Source: Clostridiales bacterium (GTDB lineage: Bacteria; Bacillota; Clostridia; Lachnospirales; Lachnospiraceae). From it: DNA of 20,232 nucleotides. The notes under the pieces were generated by a model. It made no database searches, was not told the DNA's origin, and worked only from the letters and a program-made list of their open reading frames with translations. Each line of letters starts with the position of its first letter. Position 1 is the stretch's first letter. A program made the translations under genes and the position numbers. This document shows positions 14,040-20,232 of this stretch, one piece after another. Location of the stretch: contig JAGZJZ010000092.1 of NCBI GenBank assembly GCA_018365455.1, forward strand, positions 1 to 20,232. The letters are read 5' to 3'.

Positions 14040-15386
14040 ATGGCAGTTAATCAAGATAAAATGAAAACAAGGGCTATTTTTCCGCTGCTGATGTCTATGG
14101 CAGTGCCTATGATGCTTTCTATGCTGATGCAGTCACTTTATAATATAGTAGACAGTATCTTTGTCGCGAGGCTTGGACCGGAGGCGCTGACAGCAGTCTC
14201 GCTGGTCTATCCACTGCAGAATATTGTTGTTTCCGTAGCCGTGGGAATTGGTGTTGGAATCAGTTCCGCCATATCCATCAGTATAGGTGGAAAAGATTTT
14301 GAGAAGGCAAATAAAACAGCTTCTATCGGGATGCTGCTTACCGTGATTCATGCAGTACTGTTTTGTGCAGTTGGTGTCATCGTTACAAAGCCATTCCTAA
14401 GTATGTTCACGGAAAATGAAAAGATTTTACAATGGGGCTGTGAGTATTCTTATATTGTGCTCTGTCTGGCATTTGGCTGTCTGCTTCAGATCAGCATGGA
14501 GAAGATCTTTCAGGCAGTGGGGGATATGGTAACCACGATGGCACTTTTAGCCAGCGGATGTATCATAAATATTATATTAGACCCCATTATGATTTTCGGG
14601 CTCCTGGGCTTTCCAGCACTTGGGGTAAAGGGAGCAGCAATTGCAACGGTTATCGGTCAGATCTGCGCGTTCCTGCTGTACGTGCTGGTATACAGTAAAA
14701 AAGATATCGGAATTAAAATATCGCTCCGCTATGTGAGCTTTGATAAGAGAATTATAAAACAGATCTACGCTGTTGGAATCCCCTCCACGATTATGATGGC
14801 GCTTCCGTCTCTGCTGGTAAGCATATTAAACGGTATTTTGTCTAAATTTTCAGATCTCCATGTGGCTGTACTGGGGATTTATTTTAAGCTGCAAACTTTT
14901 ATTTACATGCCTGCAAATGGTGTGGTCCAGGGGATGCGTCCCATCATTGGCTTTAACTACGGCGCAGGTGAGAAGAAGCGGATGAAGCAGACGGTACGTC
15001 TAAGCCTGCTGGTGGTTCTCTGTGTCATGCTGATTGGGACGATTGGAGCTATTGTCTTCCCAAGGCAGATTCTGATGTTATTCGATGCCACGGATGACAT
15101 GATGAAGATAGGGACAGAAGCGCTGCGGGTAATCAGTCTGGGCTTTCTGGTATCTTCACTTGGAATTGTAAATTCCGGAACTTTTGAGGCGCTGGGAAGA
15201 GGGAAAGAATCCCTGATCGTTTCCCTGCTGAGGCAATTTGTTGTTACGGTTCCCCTTGGCTATATTCTGTCAAGGTCCATGGGAGCACTGGGAATATGGA
15301 TTGCATTTCCCGTTGCAGAGGTATTGGCAGCTGTTGTAGCGCATATATTATTAAAACGGATTTACCGGAAAATCTCCTGTAATTAG
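14040..15386 (+). CDS. MATE-family multidrug/cation exporter
   Basis: A 448-residue polytopic membrane protein with about twelve hydrophobic segments in two homologous halves. MATE hallmarks are PMMLSMLMQSLYNIVDSIFV in the first helix, ALTAVSLVYPL, GVGISSAISI, and in the second half QGMRPIIGFNYGAG followed by a basic loop. Such proteins export drugs or metabolites against sodium or protons. The substrate cannot be read. AGGAGG lies 11 bases before the ATG. The gene is a single unit whose leader contains a terminator-like hairpin, suggesting induction by antitermination. Confidence 0.92.
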   Translation: MAVNQDKMKTRAIFPLLMSMAVPMMLSMLMQSLYNIVDSIFVARLGPEALTAVSLVYPLQNIVVSVAVGIGVGISSAISISIGGKDFEKANKTASIGMLLTVIHAVLFCAVGVIVTKPFLSMFTENEKILQWGCEYSYIVLCLAFGCLLQISMEKIFQAVGDMVTTMALLASGCIINIILDPIMIFGLLGFPALGVKGAAIATVIGQICAFLLYVLVYSKKDIGIKISLRYVSFDKRIIKQIYAVGIPSTIMMALPSLLVSILNGILSKFSDLHVAVLGIYFKLQTFIYMPANGVVQGMRPIIGFNYGAGEKKRMKQTVRLSLLVVLCVMLIGTIGAIVFPRQILMLFDATDDMMKIGTEALRVISLGFLVSSLGIVNSGTFEALGRGKESLIVSLLRQFVVTVPLGYILSRSMGALGIWIAFPVAEVLAAVVAHILLKRIYRKISCN

Positions 15387-15401
15387 CAGGTGTTGCCAAG
15401 A

Positions 15402-15428
15402 ACATTCAGATGGCGGGAATGTATTTTT
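15402..15428 (+). terminator. Weak intrinsic terminator of the MATE gene
   Basis: ACATTC (15402-15407) pairs with GAATGT (15417-15422), followed by TTTTT. The stem is short, so termination may be incomplete. Confidence 0.5.
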
Positions 15429-15511
15429 AAATACGCTCCGGGAACCGGTGATGGACTTGATTTGTTTATAATATTTTAACAGAATGTTTAAATTTACACG
15501 CGGCTTCAAGG

Positions 15512-15540
15512 TATACAATTGTAGATAAGTGGGCTATAAT
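15512..15540 (+). promoter_or_regulatory. Promoter of the zinc-ribbon membrane protein gene
   Basis: TATACA (15512-15517), 17-base spacer, perfect TATAAT (15535-15540). It overlaps a possible GTG start at 15529, which argues for the downstream ATG at 15577. Confidence 0.55.
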
Positions 15541-15576
15541 GGAAGAAATATAGTAATTATGTCAGGAGGCATTGTA

Positions 15577-16338
15577 ATGGATCATTATATGGAGATTTTA
15601 AAACAGTTTGGGGTCGTTATGACGGTAGCTGGTGTAATCATTGGCATTATTATGTCGTTTGTAGTATTTTTTGTTTTCATGTCAAAGAAAAATGTAAACC
15701 GTTTTCATGGATTCTTTGGCTGGCTTTATGATTATCTGCAATTTAAGAATTTTATTATTGAAGGGTTGTTAAAGTTTTTCTATGTACTTGGTGCATGTGT
15801 CTGCACAACGGTGGGTGTTTTTAATATTCTCTGTCTTCAGATGGTACTGGGATTTGCGGTATTGATTTTTGGAAATCTGGTGCTTCGTATTTTGTATGAA
15901 TTTGCATTGATGATCGTGGTTATCTGCAGAAATGTAAGCGAGATTAATAAAAAAATGGGCGGCGGTGTGGATCACAGAACGCAGTTTAAGGAGTGTGAGA
16001 TTCCTCCTATGCCAAAAAAAGAAGATTTTGTAATGAGAGATCCGCAAAAAGATGCTATGCGTGAAACAGCCGCCACTCAGAGCCGGCAAGTATATCAAAA
16101 CACCAGTGTTATGCAGCCTCAGGCAGCATTGATGCAAGCGGCAGTACCGGAAAATGATGGGGTGTCTCATGGGGTAAATGAAGTATCCCCAGCATCAGTT
16201 ACTTCCCCGGCAGCAACAGAGACGTTATCAACAGAAAAAACAGAAAATGTGGATAACTCTAAGAAAATCTGTCCTTCATGTGGAAATGAGGGCGGAGCAC
16301 AAGATGCTTTTTGCAGCAGGTGTGGAAGAAAGTATTAG
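15577..16338 (+). CDS. Membrane protein with C-terminal zinc ribbon, function unknown
   Basis: A 253-residue protein. Three hydrophobic stretches (about 11-35, 61-83 and 86-115) form a membrane domain. A polar linker rich in Gln, Ala, Ser and Thr (about 130-228) follows, then a C-terminal zinc ribbon with C-x2-C (Cys232, Cys235) and C-x2-C (Cys246, Cys249). This layout, a short membrane domain plus a flexible tail ending in a zinc ribbon, is common in uncharacterised Firmicute proteins. The start at 15577 is chosen because AGGAGG (15564-15569) lies 7 bases upstream; a GTG at 15529 sits inside the promoter. It is a single gene with its own promoter. No function is assigned. Confidence 0.78.
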   Translation: MDHYMEILKQFGVVMTVAGVIIGIIMSFVVFFVFMSKKNVNRFHGFFGWLYDYLQFKNFIIEGLLKFFYVLGACVCTTVGVFNILCLQMVLGFAVLIFGNLVLRILYEFALMIVVICRNVSEINKKMGGGVDHRTQFKECEIPPMPKKEDFVMRDPQKDAMRETAATQSRQVYQNTSVMQPQAALMQAAVPENDGVSHGVNEVSPASVTSPAATETLSTEKTENVDNSKKICPSCGNEGGAQDAFCSRCGRKY

Positions 16339-16380
16339 TATGTGTTTGAAAATTGTCAGAAAAAGTTAAGAACCATATTC

Positions 16381-16409
16381 TTGACATGAAAAATACGGTA
16401 TGTTATATT
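16381..16409 (+). promoter_or_regulatory. Consensus sigma-A promoter driving the yybP-ykoY riboswitch
   Basis: Perfect TTGACA (16381-16386), 17-base spacer, TATATT (16404-16409). Transcription would start near 16416, a few bases before the aptamer. Confidence 0.85.
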
Positions 16410-16416
16410 GAACATA

Positions 16417-16508
16417 CATAAAAGGGAGTAGACTAACCGAAAGGTGATTCGAAATCGTCAATACGATATTTTATATCCGTATCGAATGAAATGTGCAAGA
16501 CTTTTATT
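16417..16508 (+). promoter_or_regulatory. yybP-ykoY (manganese) riboswitch aptamer
   Basis: Conserved pieces of this class occur in the right order. GGGAGTAG (16424-16431) follows an AAA stretch. A small hairpin ACCGAAAGGT lies at 16435-16444. ATCGTCAATACGAT (16454-16467) corresponds to the second metal-site arm. GCAAGAC (16495-16501) then leads into CTTTT, which pairs with AAAAG (16420-16424) to close P1. The class senses Mn2+ and usually turns genes on. The 3' strand of P1 is shared with the terminator that follows, the standard switch design. Confidence 0.88.
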
Positions 16509-16546
16509 GTAGCGAAGATTGCTGCGATAAGAGTCTTTTTATTTTT
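16497..16546 (+). terminator. Riboswitch expression platform (terminator)
   Basis: A 17-bp stem joins 16497-16513 to 16521-16537 with three G-U pairs and a 7-base loop, then a T-rich tail. Its left arm includes AAGACTTTT of the aptamer, so metal-bound aptamer and terminator exclude each other. The predicted result is read-through at high manganese. Confidence 0.88.
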
Positions 16547-16612
16547 ACTCTTTATAGCCGGCAGTCTTCACGGTAACCAGACAACAGTAAAGAATCAGAG
16601 AGGAGAAAGATT

Positions 16613-17038
16613 ATGTACGATGTAGAGAGAAATAACAGGGAAATTGAGGAAGCGCTGGCTGCGGGAAGAGCAGCGTTAGACAGCCTGAACCGTGTAAACC
16701 AGTCACTGTCCAGTGCAAAAAATTTTGGGATTTGGGATATGCTTGGAGGCGGTTTTATCAGTGGTATGCTTAAGCATTCCAGAATTGACAGTGCCGGTGC
16801 AGAGATGGAAAATGCGAAAATGCTGCTTGGAAAATTCCAAAGGGAATTGAAGGATGTGAGCATGCATCCGGATATGCAGATTGATATTGGGAGTTTTGCA
16901 GTATTTGCTGACTTCTTTTTGGACAATATAGTATCAGACTGGTATGTGCAGTCAAAAATCAACCAGAGTAAAGAACAGGTTGAGGAGGCTATTGTACATG
17001 TGGAAAATGCACTTTATGACCTGGAAAGAATGAGGTAG
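16613..17038 (+). CDS. Helical protein of unknown function, first gene under the manganese riboswitch
   Basis: A 141-residue, mainly helical, soluble protein without signal peptide. Two heptad-like helical stretches (about 1-35 and 115-141) flank a glycine-rich DMLGGGFISGMLKHS segment (43-57), which is short and amphipathic. Acidic and histidine residues (HSRIDSAGAEME, SMHPDMQID) occur, but there is no recognised metal motif. AGAGGAG precedes the ATG, and the riboswitch terminator ends about 70 bases upstream. YccF follows, probably co-transcribed. I do not recognise the family. Placement suggests a role when manganese is in excess. Confidence 0.75.
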   Translation: MYDVERNNREIEEALAAGRAALDSLNRVNQSLSSAKNFGIWDMLGGGFISGMLKHSRIDSAGAEMENAKMLLGKFQRELKDVSMHPDMQIDIGSFAVFADFFLDNIVSDWYVQSKINQSKEQVEEAIVHVENALYDLERMR

Positions 17039-17107
17039 TAAAGATGATCGATGTAAGTACAGGAGAAACAAATAATATAGAAAAGCAGAAATATAGGAGG
17101 ATTGGAT

Positions 17108-17467
17108 ATGGGATGTTTAGGTAATATTTTGTGGTTTATTTTTGGAGGATTTATTTCAGGGTTAAGCTGGCTTCTCATCGGCTGTCTCTGGTGTATCACC
17201 ATTGTGGGTATTCCGGTTGGAACCCAGTGTTTTAAGTTTGCGGGATTGTGTTTCTTTCCGTTTGGAAAAGAGGTGGAGTATGGCGGAGGTGTTGGCTCGT
17301 TATTGTTAAATGTAGTTTGGCTGATCCTTTCCGGTATTCCACTGGCAATCGAATCTGCAGTCATCGGAGCAGTTTTATGCATTACTATCGTAGGAATACC
17401 ATTTGGATTACAGCAGTTTAAAATTGCGAAACTGGCATTAATGCCATTTGGTGCCAGAGTAGTTTAG
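17108..17467 (+). CDS. yccF: YccF-type (DUF307) membrane protein, second gene under the manganese riboswitch
   Basis: A 119-residue inner-membrane protein with an internal duplication. The motif CITIVGIPxGxQ followed by FKxAxLxxxPFGxxV occurs twice (about residues 30-56 and 92-118), each after a hydrophobic stretch. That is the YccF signature; the biochemical role of the family is not established. The start at 17108 has AGGAGG (17095-17100) at a 7-base distance; a TTG six bases upstream is less likely. It lies 69 bases after the helical-protein gene with no terminator between them and is followed by a strong terminator, so both genes should be read from the riboswitch promoter. Confidence 0.85.
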   Translation: MGCLGNILWFIFGGFISGLSWLLIGCLWCITIVGIPVGTQCFKFAGLCFFPFGKEVEYGGGVGSLLLNVVWLILSGIPLAIESAVIGAVLCITIVGIPFGLQQFKIAKLALMPFGARVV

Positions 17468-17471
17468 GAAG

Positions 17472-17510
17472 AAACCGGTAGAGCTAATTGACGGGCCTGC
17501 CGGTTTTTTT
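17472..17510 (+). terminator. Intrinsic terminator after yccF
   Basis: AAACCGGTAG (17472-17481) pairs with CTGCCGGTTT (17497-17506), with one G-U pair, followed by a long T-run. Confidence 0.88.
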
Positions 17511-17528
17511 GCTGGATACAATATATAG

Positions 17529-17557
17529 TAGAAAAACAGTTATAAAGAGTTTATAAT
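17529..17557 (+). promoter_or_regulatory. Promoter of the flavodoxin gene
   Basis: A perfect TATAAT (17552-17557) with a weak TAGAAA (17529-17534) at 17 bases. The start would be about 27 bases before the gene's start codon. Confidence 0.55.
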
Positions 17558-17590
17558 GGGGGTAACGAATTTATCAAGGAGGTACTTTAG

Positions 17591-18106
17591 ATGAAAGTTT
17601 CAATATTATATGATTCACAAACCGGCAATACAAAAATGTTAGCAGATACAATAAATAATTCCATCAGAGATCTTGTGGAAGTAATATTCTATGGGAATGC
17701 GGCGGATGCAGGGGACAATGAAATTGCAGACTCTGAAGTTATATTTCTTGGATTCTGGACAGATAAAGGGCAGTGCTCAGATAAGTTAAAAGAGGTGTTG
17801 CCAAAGCTTTGCGGGAAAAAGATTTTTCTTTTTGGAACAGCAGGATTTGAAGGTTCTAAAGAATATTTCCAGAAGATTATATCCGTTGTAAAGTCTGCTC
17901 TGCCCCAGGACTGCCAGGTGGCTGGAACTTATATGTGTACGGGACAGATGCCGATGTCTGTACGTAAGCGTTACGAGGGAATGAAGGAAAAAGGTATGCC
18001 CCAGGCAGATGCATTAATCAGGAATTTTGACCAGGCTTTGGGACATCCCGATGTCAAGGACCTGGATGATGTGCAAAAATTTGCATTGTGTATGATTCAG
18101 GGATGA
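17591..18106 (+). CDS. Flavodoxin-family protein (BilS-like candidate)
   Basis: A 171-residue flavodoxin-like protein. The FMN phosphate loop DSQTGNTKMLA (8-18) is canonical, WTDKGQCSDKL forms the second flavin loop, and LFGTAGFEGSKEYF is the third. The C-terminal GQMPMSVRKRYE and NFDQALGHPD segments resemble the flavodoxin-like proteins that accompany bacterial bilirubin reductase (BilS). That link is from memory, and no bilR reductase is in the window. It would carry electrons in the cytosol. AAGGAGGT stands 7 bases before the ATG. yaaA follows after 121 bases, in which no promoter or terminator was seen. Confidence 0.83.
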   Translation: MKVSILYDSQTGNTKMLADTINNSIRDLVEVIFYGNAADAGDNEIADSEVIFLGFWTDKGQCSDKLKEVLPKLCGKKIFLFGTAGFEGSKEYFQKIISVVKSALPQDCQVAGTYMCTGQMPMSVRKRYEGMKEKGMPQADALIRNFDQALGHPDVKDLDDVQKFALCMIQG

Positions 18107-18227
18107 AAAGGATAAAACGGAATAAGGTACATTCCAGGACGCACTGCGGACAGAAAGCAATTTTAAAACAGGTTCAAGGTACAGATTAAAAATTACAGAA
18201 TGAATTACCGATGATAAGGAGATGATT

Positions 18228-19037
18228 ATGAAAATTATAATATCTCCTGCAAAGAAAATGGTGCAGGATGACAATTCTATGTTAGTGAGCGGTTTTCCTT
18301 CTTTCGCAAAACAGGCGGAGGAATTACATAGAATATTAAAGAAGCTTTCTTTTGAAGAGCTAAAAGGAATATTGAAATGTAATGACAAATTAGCGGAGTT
18401 AAATTTCCGGCGTTACCGGAATATGAAGCGGTTAGATGAACAGGACGGGTATACGGACATGACGCCGGCACTTCTGACCTATGAAGGTATTCAGTATCAA
18501 TATATGGCACCCCGGGTATTTTCCGATCACCAGTGGGATTACGTTCAGAAAAATCTGCGTATTCTCTCCGGGTTTTATGGAATCCTGAAGCCTTTGGATG
18601 CGGTATGCCCTTATCGGCTGGAGATGCAGGCAGTTCTGGCAGCAGGTGAAGCGAAAAACCTTTATCAGTACTGGGGGGAGCGCATTTACCGGGAATTGGT
18701 GCAGGATGATAAGGTAATCTTAAATCTGGCATCCAAAGAATACAGTAAGGCAGTTGAACCATATCTGGATCCGGACGTCAGGTTTGTTACCTGCATATTC
18801 GGGGAAGCGGTGGAGAATGAACAGAACCGCAGGTTCCGGGTAAAAGCTACTCAGGCTAAGATGGCGAGAGGAGAAATGGTGCGGTGGCTTGCAGAAAAAC
18901 AGGTTGAGGATGTGGCAGACATCAAAGAATTTGATCGTTTGGGCTACACATTTTCACCCCAGGATTCAGGCGATGACACATTCGTATTTGTAAAAGCAGC
19001 AAGCCAAATACCCAGCAGCAAGCTGGGAGGCATTTGA
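18228..19037 (+). CDS. yaaA: Peroxide stress protein YaaA
   Basis: A 269-residue YaaA (DUF328) protein, slightly longer than the usual 250-260. The N-terminal MKIIISPAKKM and later YEGIQYQYM, LSGFYGILKPLD, PYRLEM and NLASKEYSKAV blocks are diagnostic. In E. coli YaaA lowers free iron and oxidative damage under peroxide stress and binds DNA. The start at 18228 is preferred to the ATG at 18222, because AAGGAG (18216-18221) directly abuts the latter. The final residues after FVFVK (ASQIPSSKLGGI) are an extension partly encoded by a hairpin at 19011-19027. Confidence 0.92.
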   Translation: MKIIISPAKKMVQDDNSMLVSGFPSFAKQAEELHRILKKLSFEELKGILKCNDKLAELNFRRYRNMKRLDEQDGYTDMTPALLTYEGIQYQYMAPRVFSDHQWDYVQKNLRILSGFYGILKPLDAVCPYRLEMQAVLAAGEAKNLYQYWGERIYRELVQDDKVILNLASKEYSKAVEPYLDPDVRFVTCIFGEAVENEQNRRFRVKATQAKMARGEMVRWLAEKQVEDVADIKEFDRLGYTFSPQDSGDDTFVFVKAASQIPSSKLGGI

Positions 19038-19100
19038 TGCTCGGTTTCGTATGGAAAGAAAGTATGTTATCTGGTGCCGCCCGGCACCGGGCTTGCAAGC
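19011..19100 (+). repeat. Cluster of three short inverted repeats
   Basis: CCCAGC/GCTGGG (19011-19027, inside the end of yaaA), GGTGCC/GGCACC (19073-19088) and the palindrome GCTTGCAAGC (19091-19100) lie in a row. They are GC-rich and lack T-runs, so they are not simple terminators. They may shape the mRNA between yaaA and the next gene. Confidence 0.5.
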
Positions 19101-19115
19101 GGGAAAGGAGCGCGT

Positions 19116-20138
19116 ATGAGAAATCATGAAGTTACGGAAAGTCAACCACTTTTAAAAAAGGATGGAAGCCTTACGGAGCCGGGGTGGTCCAGAAGCCTGG
19201 TTCAAATCTATGACAGAACGAAGATAAAGGCACCGAAATTCCGAATTAAAGAATGGGATTATTATCTGATATTGAATCAGGATTTTGCCGCGGCATTTAC
19301 ACTTTCAGATGATGGGTATATTGGGCTTGAGTCGGCGTCCATATTGGATTTTACCAGACCATGGGAGCATACGGAGACGATTTTGAAGCCGTTTACCATG
19401 GGAAGAATGCACCTGCCTTCTAGTTCCGTGGAAGGAAGTACCAGTTACCATGATAAAAAGATGCATATGCGCTTTGAGGTACAGAATGGAAAGCGTAGAA
19501 TCCGCTGTAAGTGGCCTCGCTTTTTTGAAGGCAAAGAATTTTCCTGTGATATTATATTAGAAGAAACTCAGCGGGACTCTATGGTTATTGCTACGCCATG
19601 GAAGGAAAAGAAAACGGCTTTTTATTATAACCAGAAGATTAACTGCATGCGGGCAAAGGGCAGGATGCGCCTGGGAGACCGGGATTTTTACTTTTCCCCG
19701 GATACTGACTTTGGAACCCTGGACTGGGGGCGGGGCGTATGGACCTATGATAATAAATGGTATTGGGGATCTGGAAATGGAATTGTTGGCGGCAAACCAT
19801 TTGGATTTAATATTGGTTATGGGTTCGGTGATACCGGTGCGGCGTCGGAGAATATTCTTTTTTACAACGGAACCGGACATAAGCTGGATGATGTTACTTT
19901 CCATATTCCATCCGACAGTTATATGAGGACCTGGACGTTTACTTCCAGTGATGGACGATTTGAAATGGAATTTGAGCCAGTGATTGACCGGGCGGCAAAA
20001 ATGGATGTACTTCTGGTAGGAACTGACCAGCATCAAGTCTTTGGAAAAATGAAGGGACGGGCGGTTTTGGATGATGGTTCTGCACTTGAGATTAAAGATT
20101 TCATGTGTTTTGCAGAGTATGTGCACAACCGGTACTAG
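19116..20138 (+). CDS. DUF2804 domain-containing protein
   Basis: A 340-residue protein matching DUF2804 over its whole length. Recognisable blocks are RIKEWDYYLI, the LDF and PWEHT segments, SMVIATPW, FYYNQKINCM, DWGRGVWTYDNKWYWGSGNG, FGFNIGYGFGD, SSDGRFEMEFEP and DQHQVFG. The domain resembles the beta-rich lipocalin-like proteins linked to carotenoid or lipid handling, but its role in Firmicutes is unknown. No signal peptide is seen. The start at 19116 is chosen for GGAAAGGAG five bases upstream; a GTG at 19074 lies inside a hairpin and has no site. It may be co-transcribed with yaaA. Confidence 0.88.
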   Translation: MRNHEVTESQPLLKKDGSLTEPGWSRSLVQIYDRTKIKAPKFRIKEWDYYLILNQDFAAAFTLSDDGYIGLESASILDFTRPWEHTETILKPFTMGRMHLPSSSVEGSTSYHDKKMHMRFEVQNGKRRIRCKWPRFFEGKEFSCDIILEETQRDSMVIATPWKEKKTAFYYNQKINCMRAKGRMRLGDRDFYFSPDTDFGTLDWGRGVWTYDNKWYWGSGNGIVGGKPFGFNIGYGFGDTGAASENILFYNGTGHKLDDVTFHIPSDSYMRTWTFTSSDGRFEMEFEPVIDRAAKMDVLLVGTDQHQVFGKMKGRAVLDDGSALEIKDFMCFAEYVHNRY

Positions 20139-20141
20139 AGC

Positions 20142-20232
20142 GTGTTTGAAAATTCATTCCCGTCATCTGCACGCCCCACTTTGCGGTATATTTGCCCCGA
20201 ATTCAGGTTACGTAGCCCGCTACGCGCCCTTC
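20142..20232. repeat. Left part of a probable dispersed palindromic repeat, cut by the window end
   Basis: Directly after the DUF2804 stop the sequence turns GC-rich and non-coding. It contains CGTAGC/GCTACG (20211-20224), a dyad with a 2-base loop. The bases on both sides remain partly complementary (GAATTCAGG left, CCTTC right), so a larger inverted repeat probably continues past 20232. I recall similar sequences repeated in Lachnospiraceae genomes. Its first 13 bases, GTGTTTGAAAATT, also occur at 16342-16354 just after another stop codon. Confidence 0.5.

Noticed and set aside
17044..17108. Short frame beginning MIDVSTGE between the helical-protein gene and yccF
   Set aside because: No good ribosome binding site, and it overlaps the yccF site and start; likely chance.

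Overview
The window looks like chromosomal DNA of a low-to-mid GC Firmicute, most likely a gut Lachnospiraceae (Blautia/Mediterraneibacter type). The grounds are strong AGGAGG ribosome binding sites, sigma-A promoters, many intrinsic terminators, a tRNA-Lys(CTT) without encoded CCA, and the gene families present. This placement is inference from sequence style, not a database match.

Left part (1-4930): the 3' half of a tRNA-Lys and its terminator; a MutT-type Nudix hydrolase on the minus strand; a thioredoxin-fold protein whose C-terminus appears frameshifted, coupled to endonuclease III (nth); a small protein with an RDAC motif; an odd response regulator that lacks both the phospho-acceptor Asp and a DNA-binding domain; a secreted GH25 lysozyme with two Ig-like repeats; and a short promoter-plus-terminator unit that may encode a small RNA.

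Middle part (4941-13803): a sialic acid (Neu5Ac) utilisation locus. nanA (lyase) is transcribed leftwards. nanE (epimerase), an ABC sugar-binding lipoprotein with two permeases, yhcH/nanQ, nanK (ROK kinase without the usual zinc site) and an RpiR-type regulator run rightwards. Two good divergent promoters lie between nanA and nanE. Together these genes would import a sialic acid, cleave it to ManNAc and pyruvate, phosphorylate ManNAc and epimerise it to GlcNAc-6-P. No sialidase, no transporter ATPase and no nagA/nagB are in the window. An SGNH esterase lies beyond nanA, behind a leader made of about nine 24-bp tandem repeats. Strong hairpins lie after the binding-protein gene and after the second permease gene; the latter has a three-segment attenuator-like layout.

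Right part (13867-20232): a MATE exporter with a terminator-like hairpin in its leader; a membrane protein with a C-terminal zinc ribbon; a clear yybP-ykoY (manganese) riboswitch with consensus promoter and terminator in front of two genes that are not classic manganese exporters (an unknown helical protein and a YccF-type membrane protein); a flavodoxin; peroxide-stress protein YaaA; a DUF2804 protein; and the beginning of a probable dispersed palindromic repeat cut by the window edge.

The best candidates for something undescribed are the manganese riboswitch with its unusual cargo, the tandem-repeat leader, and the three-segment hairpin between the transporter and nanQ-nanK-nanR.
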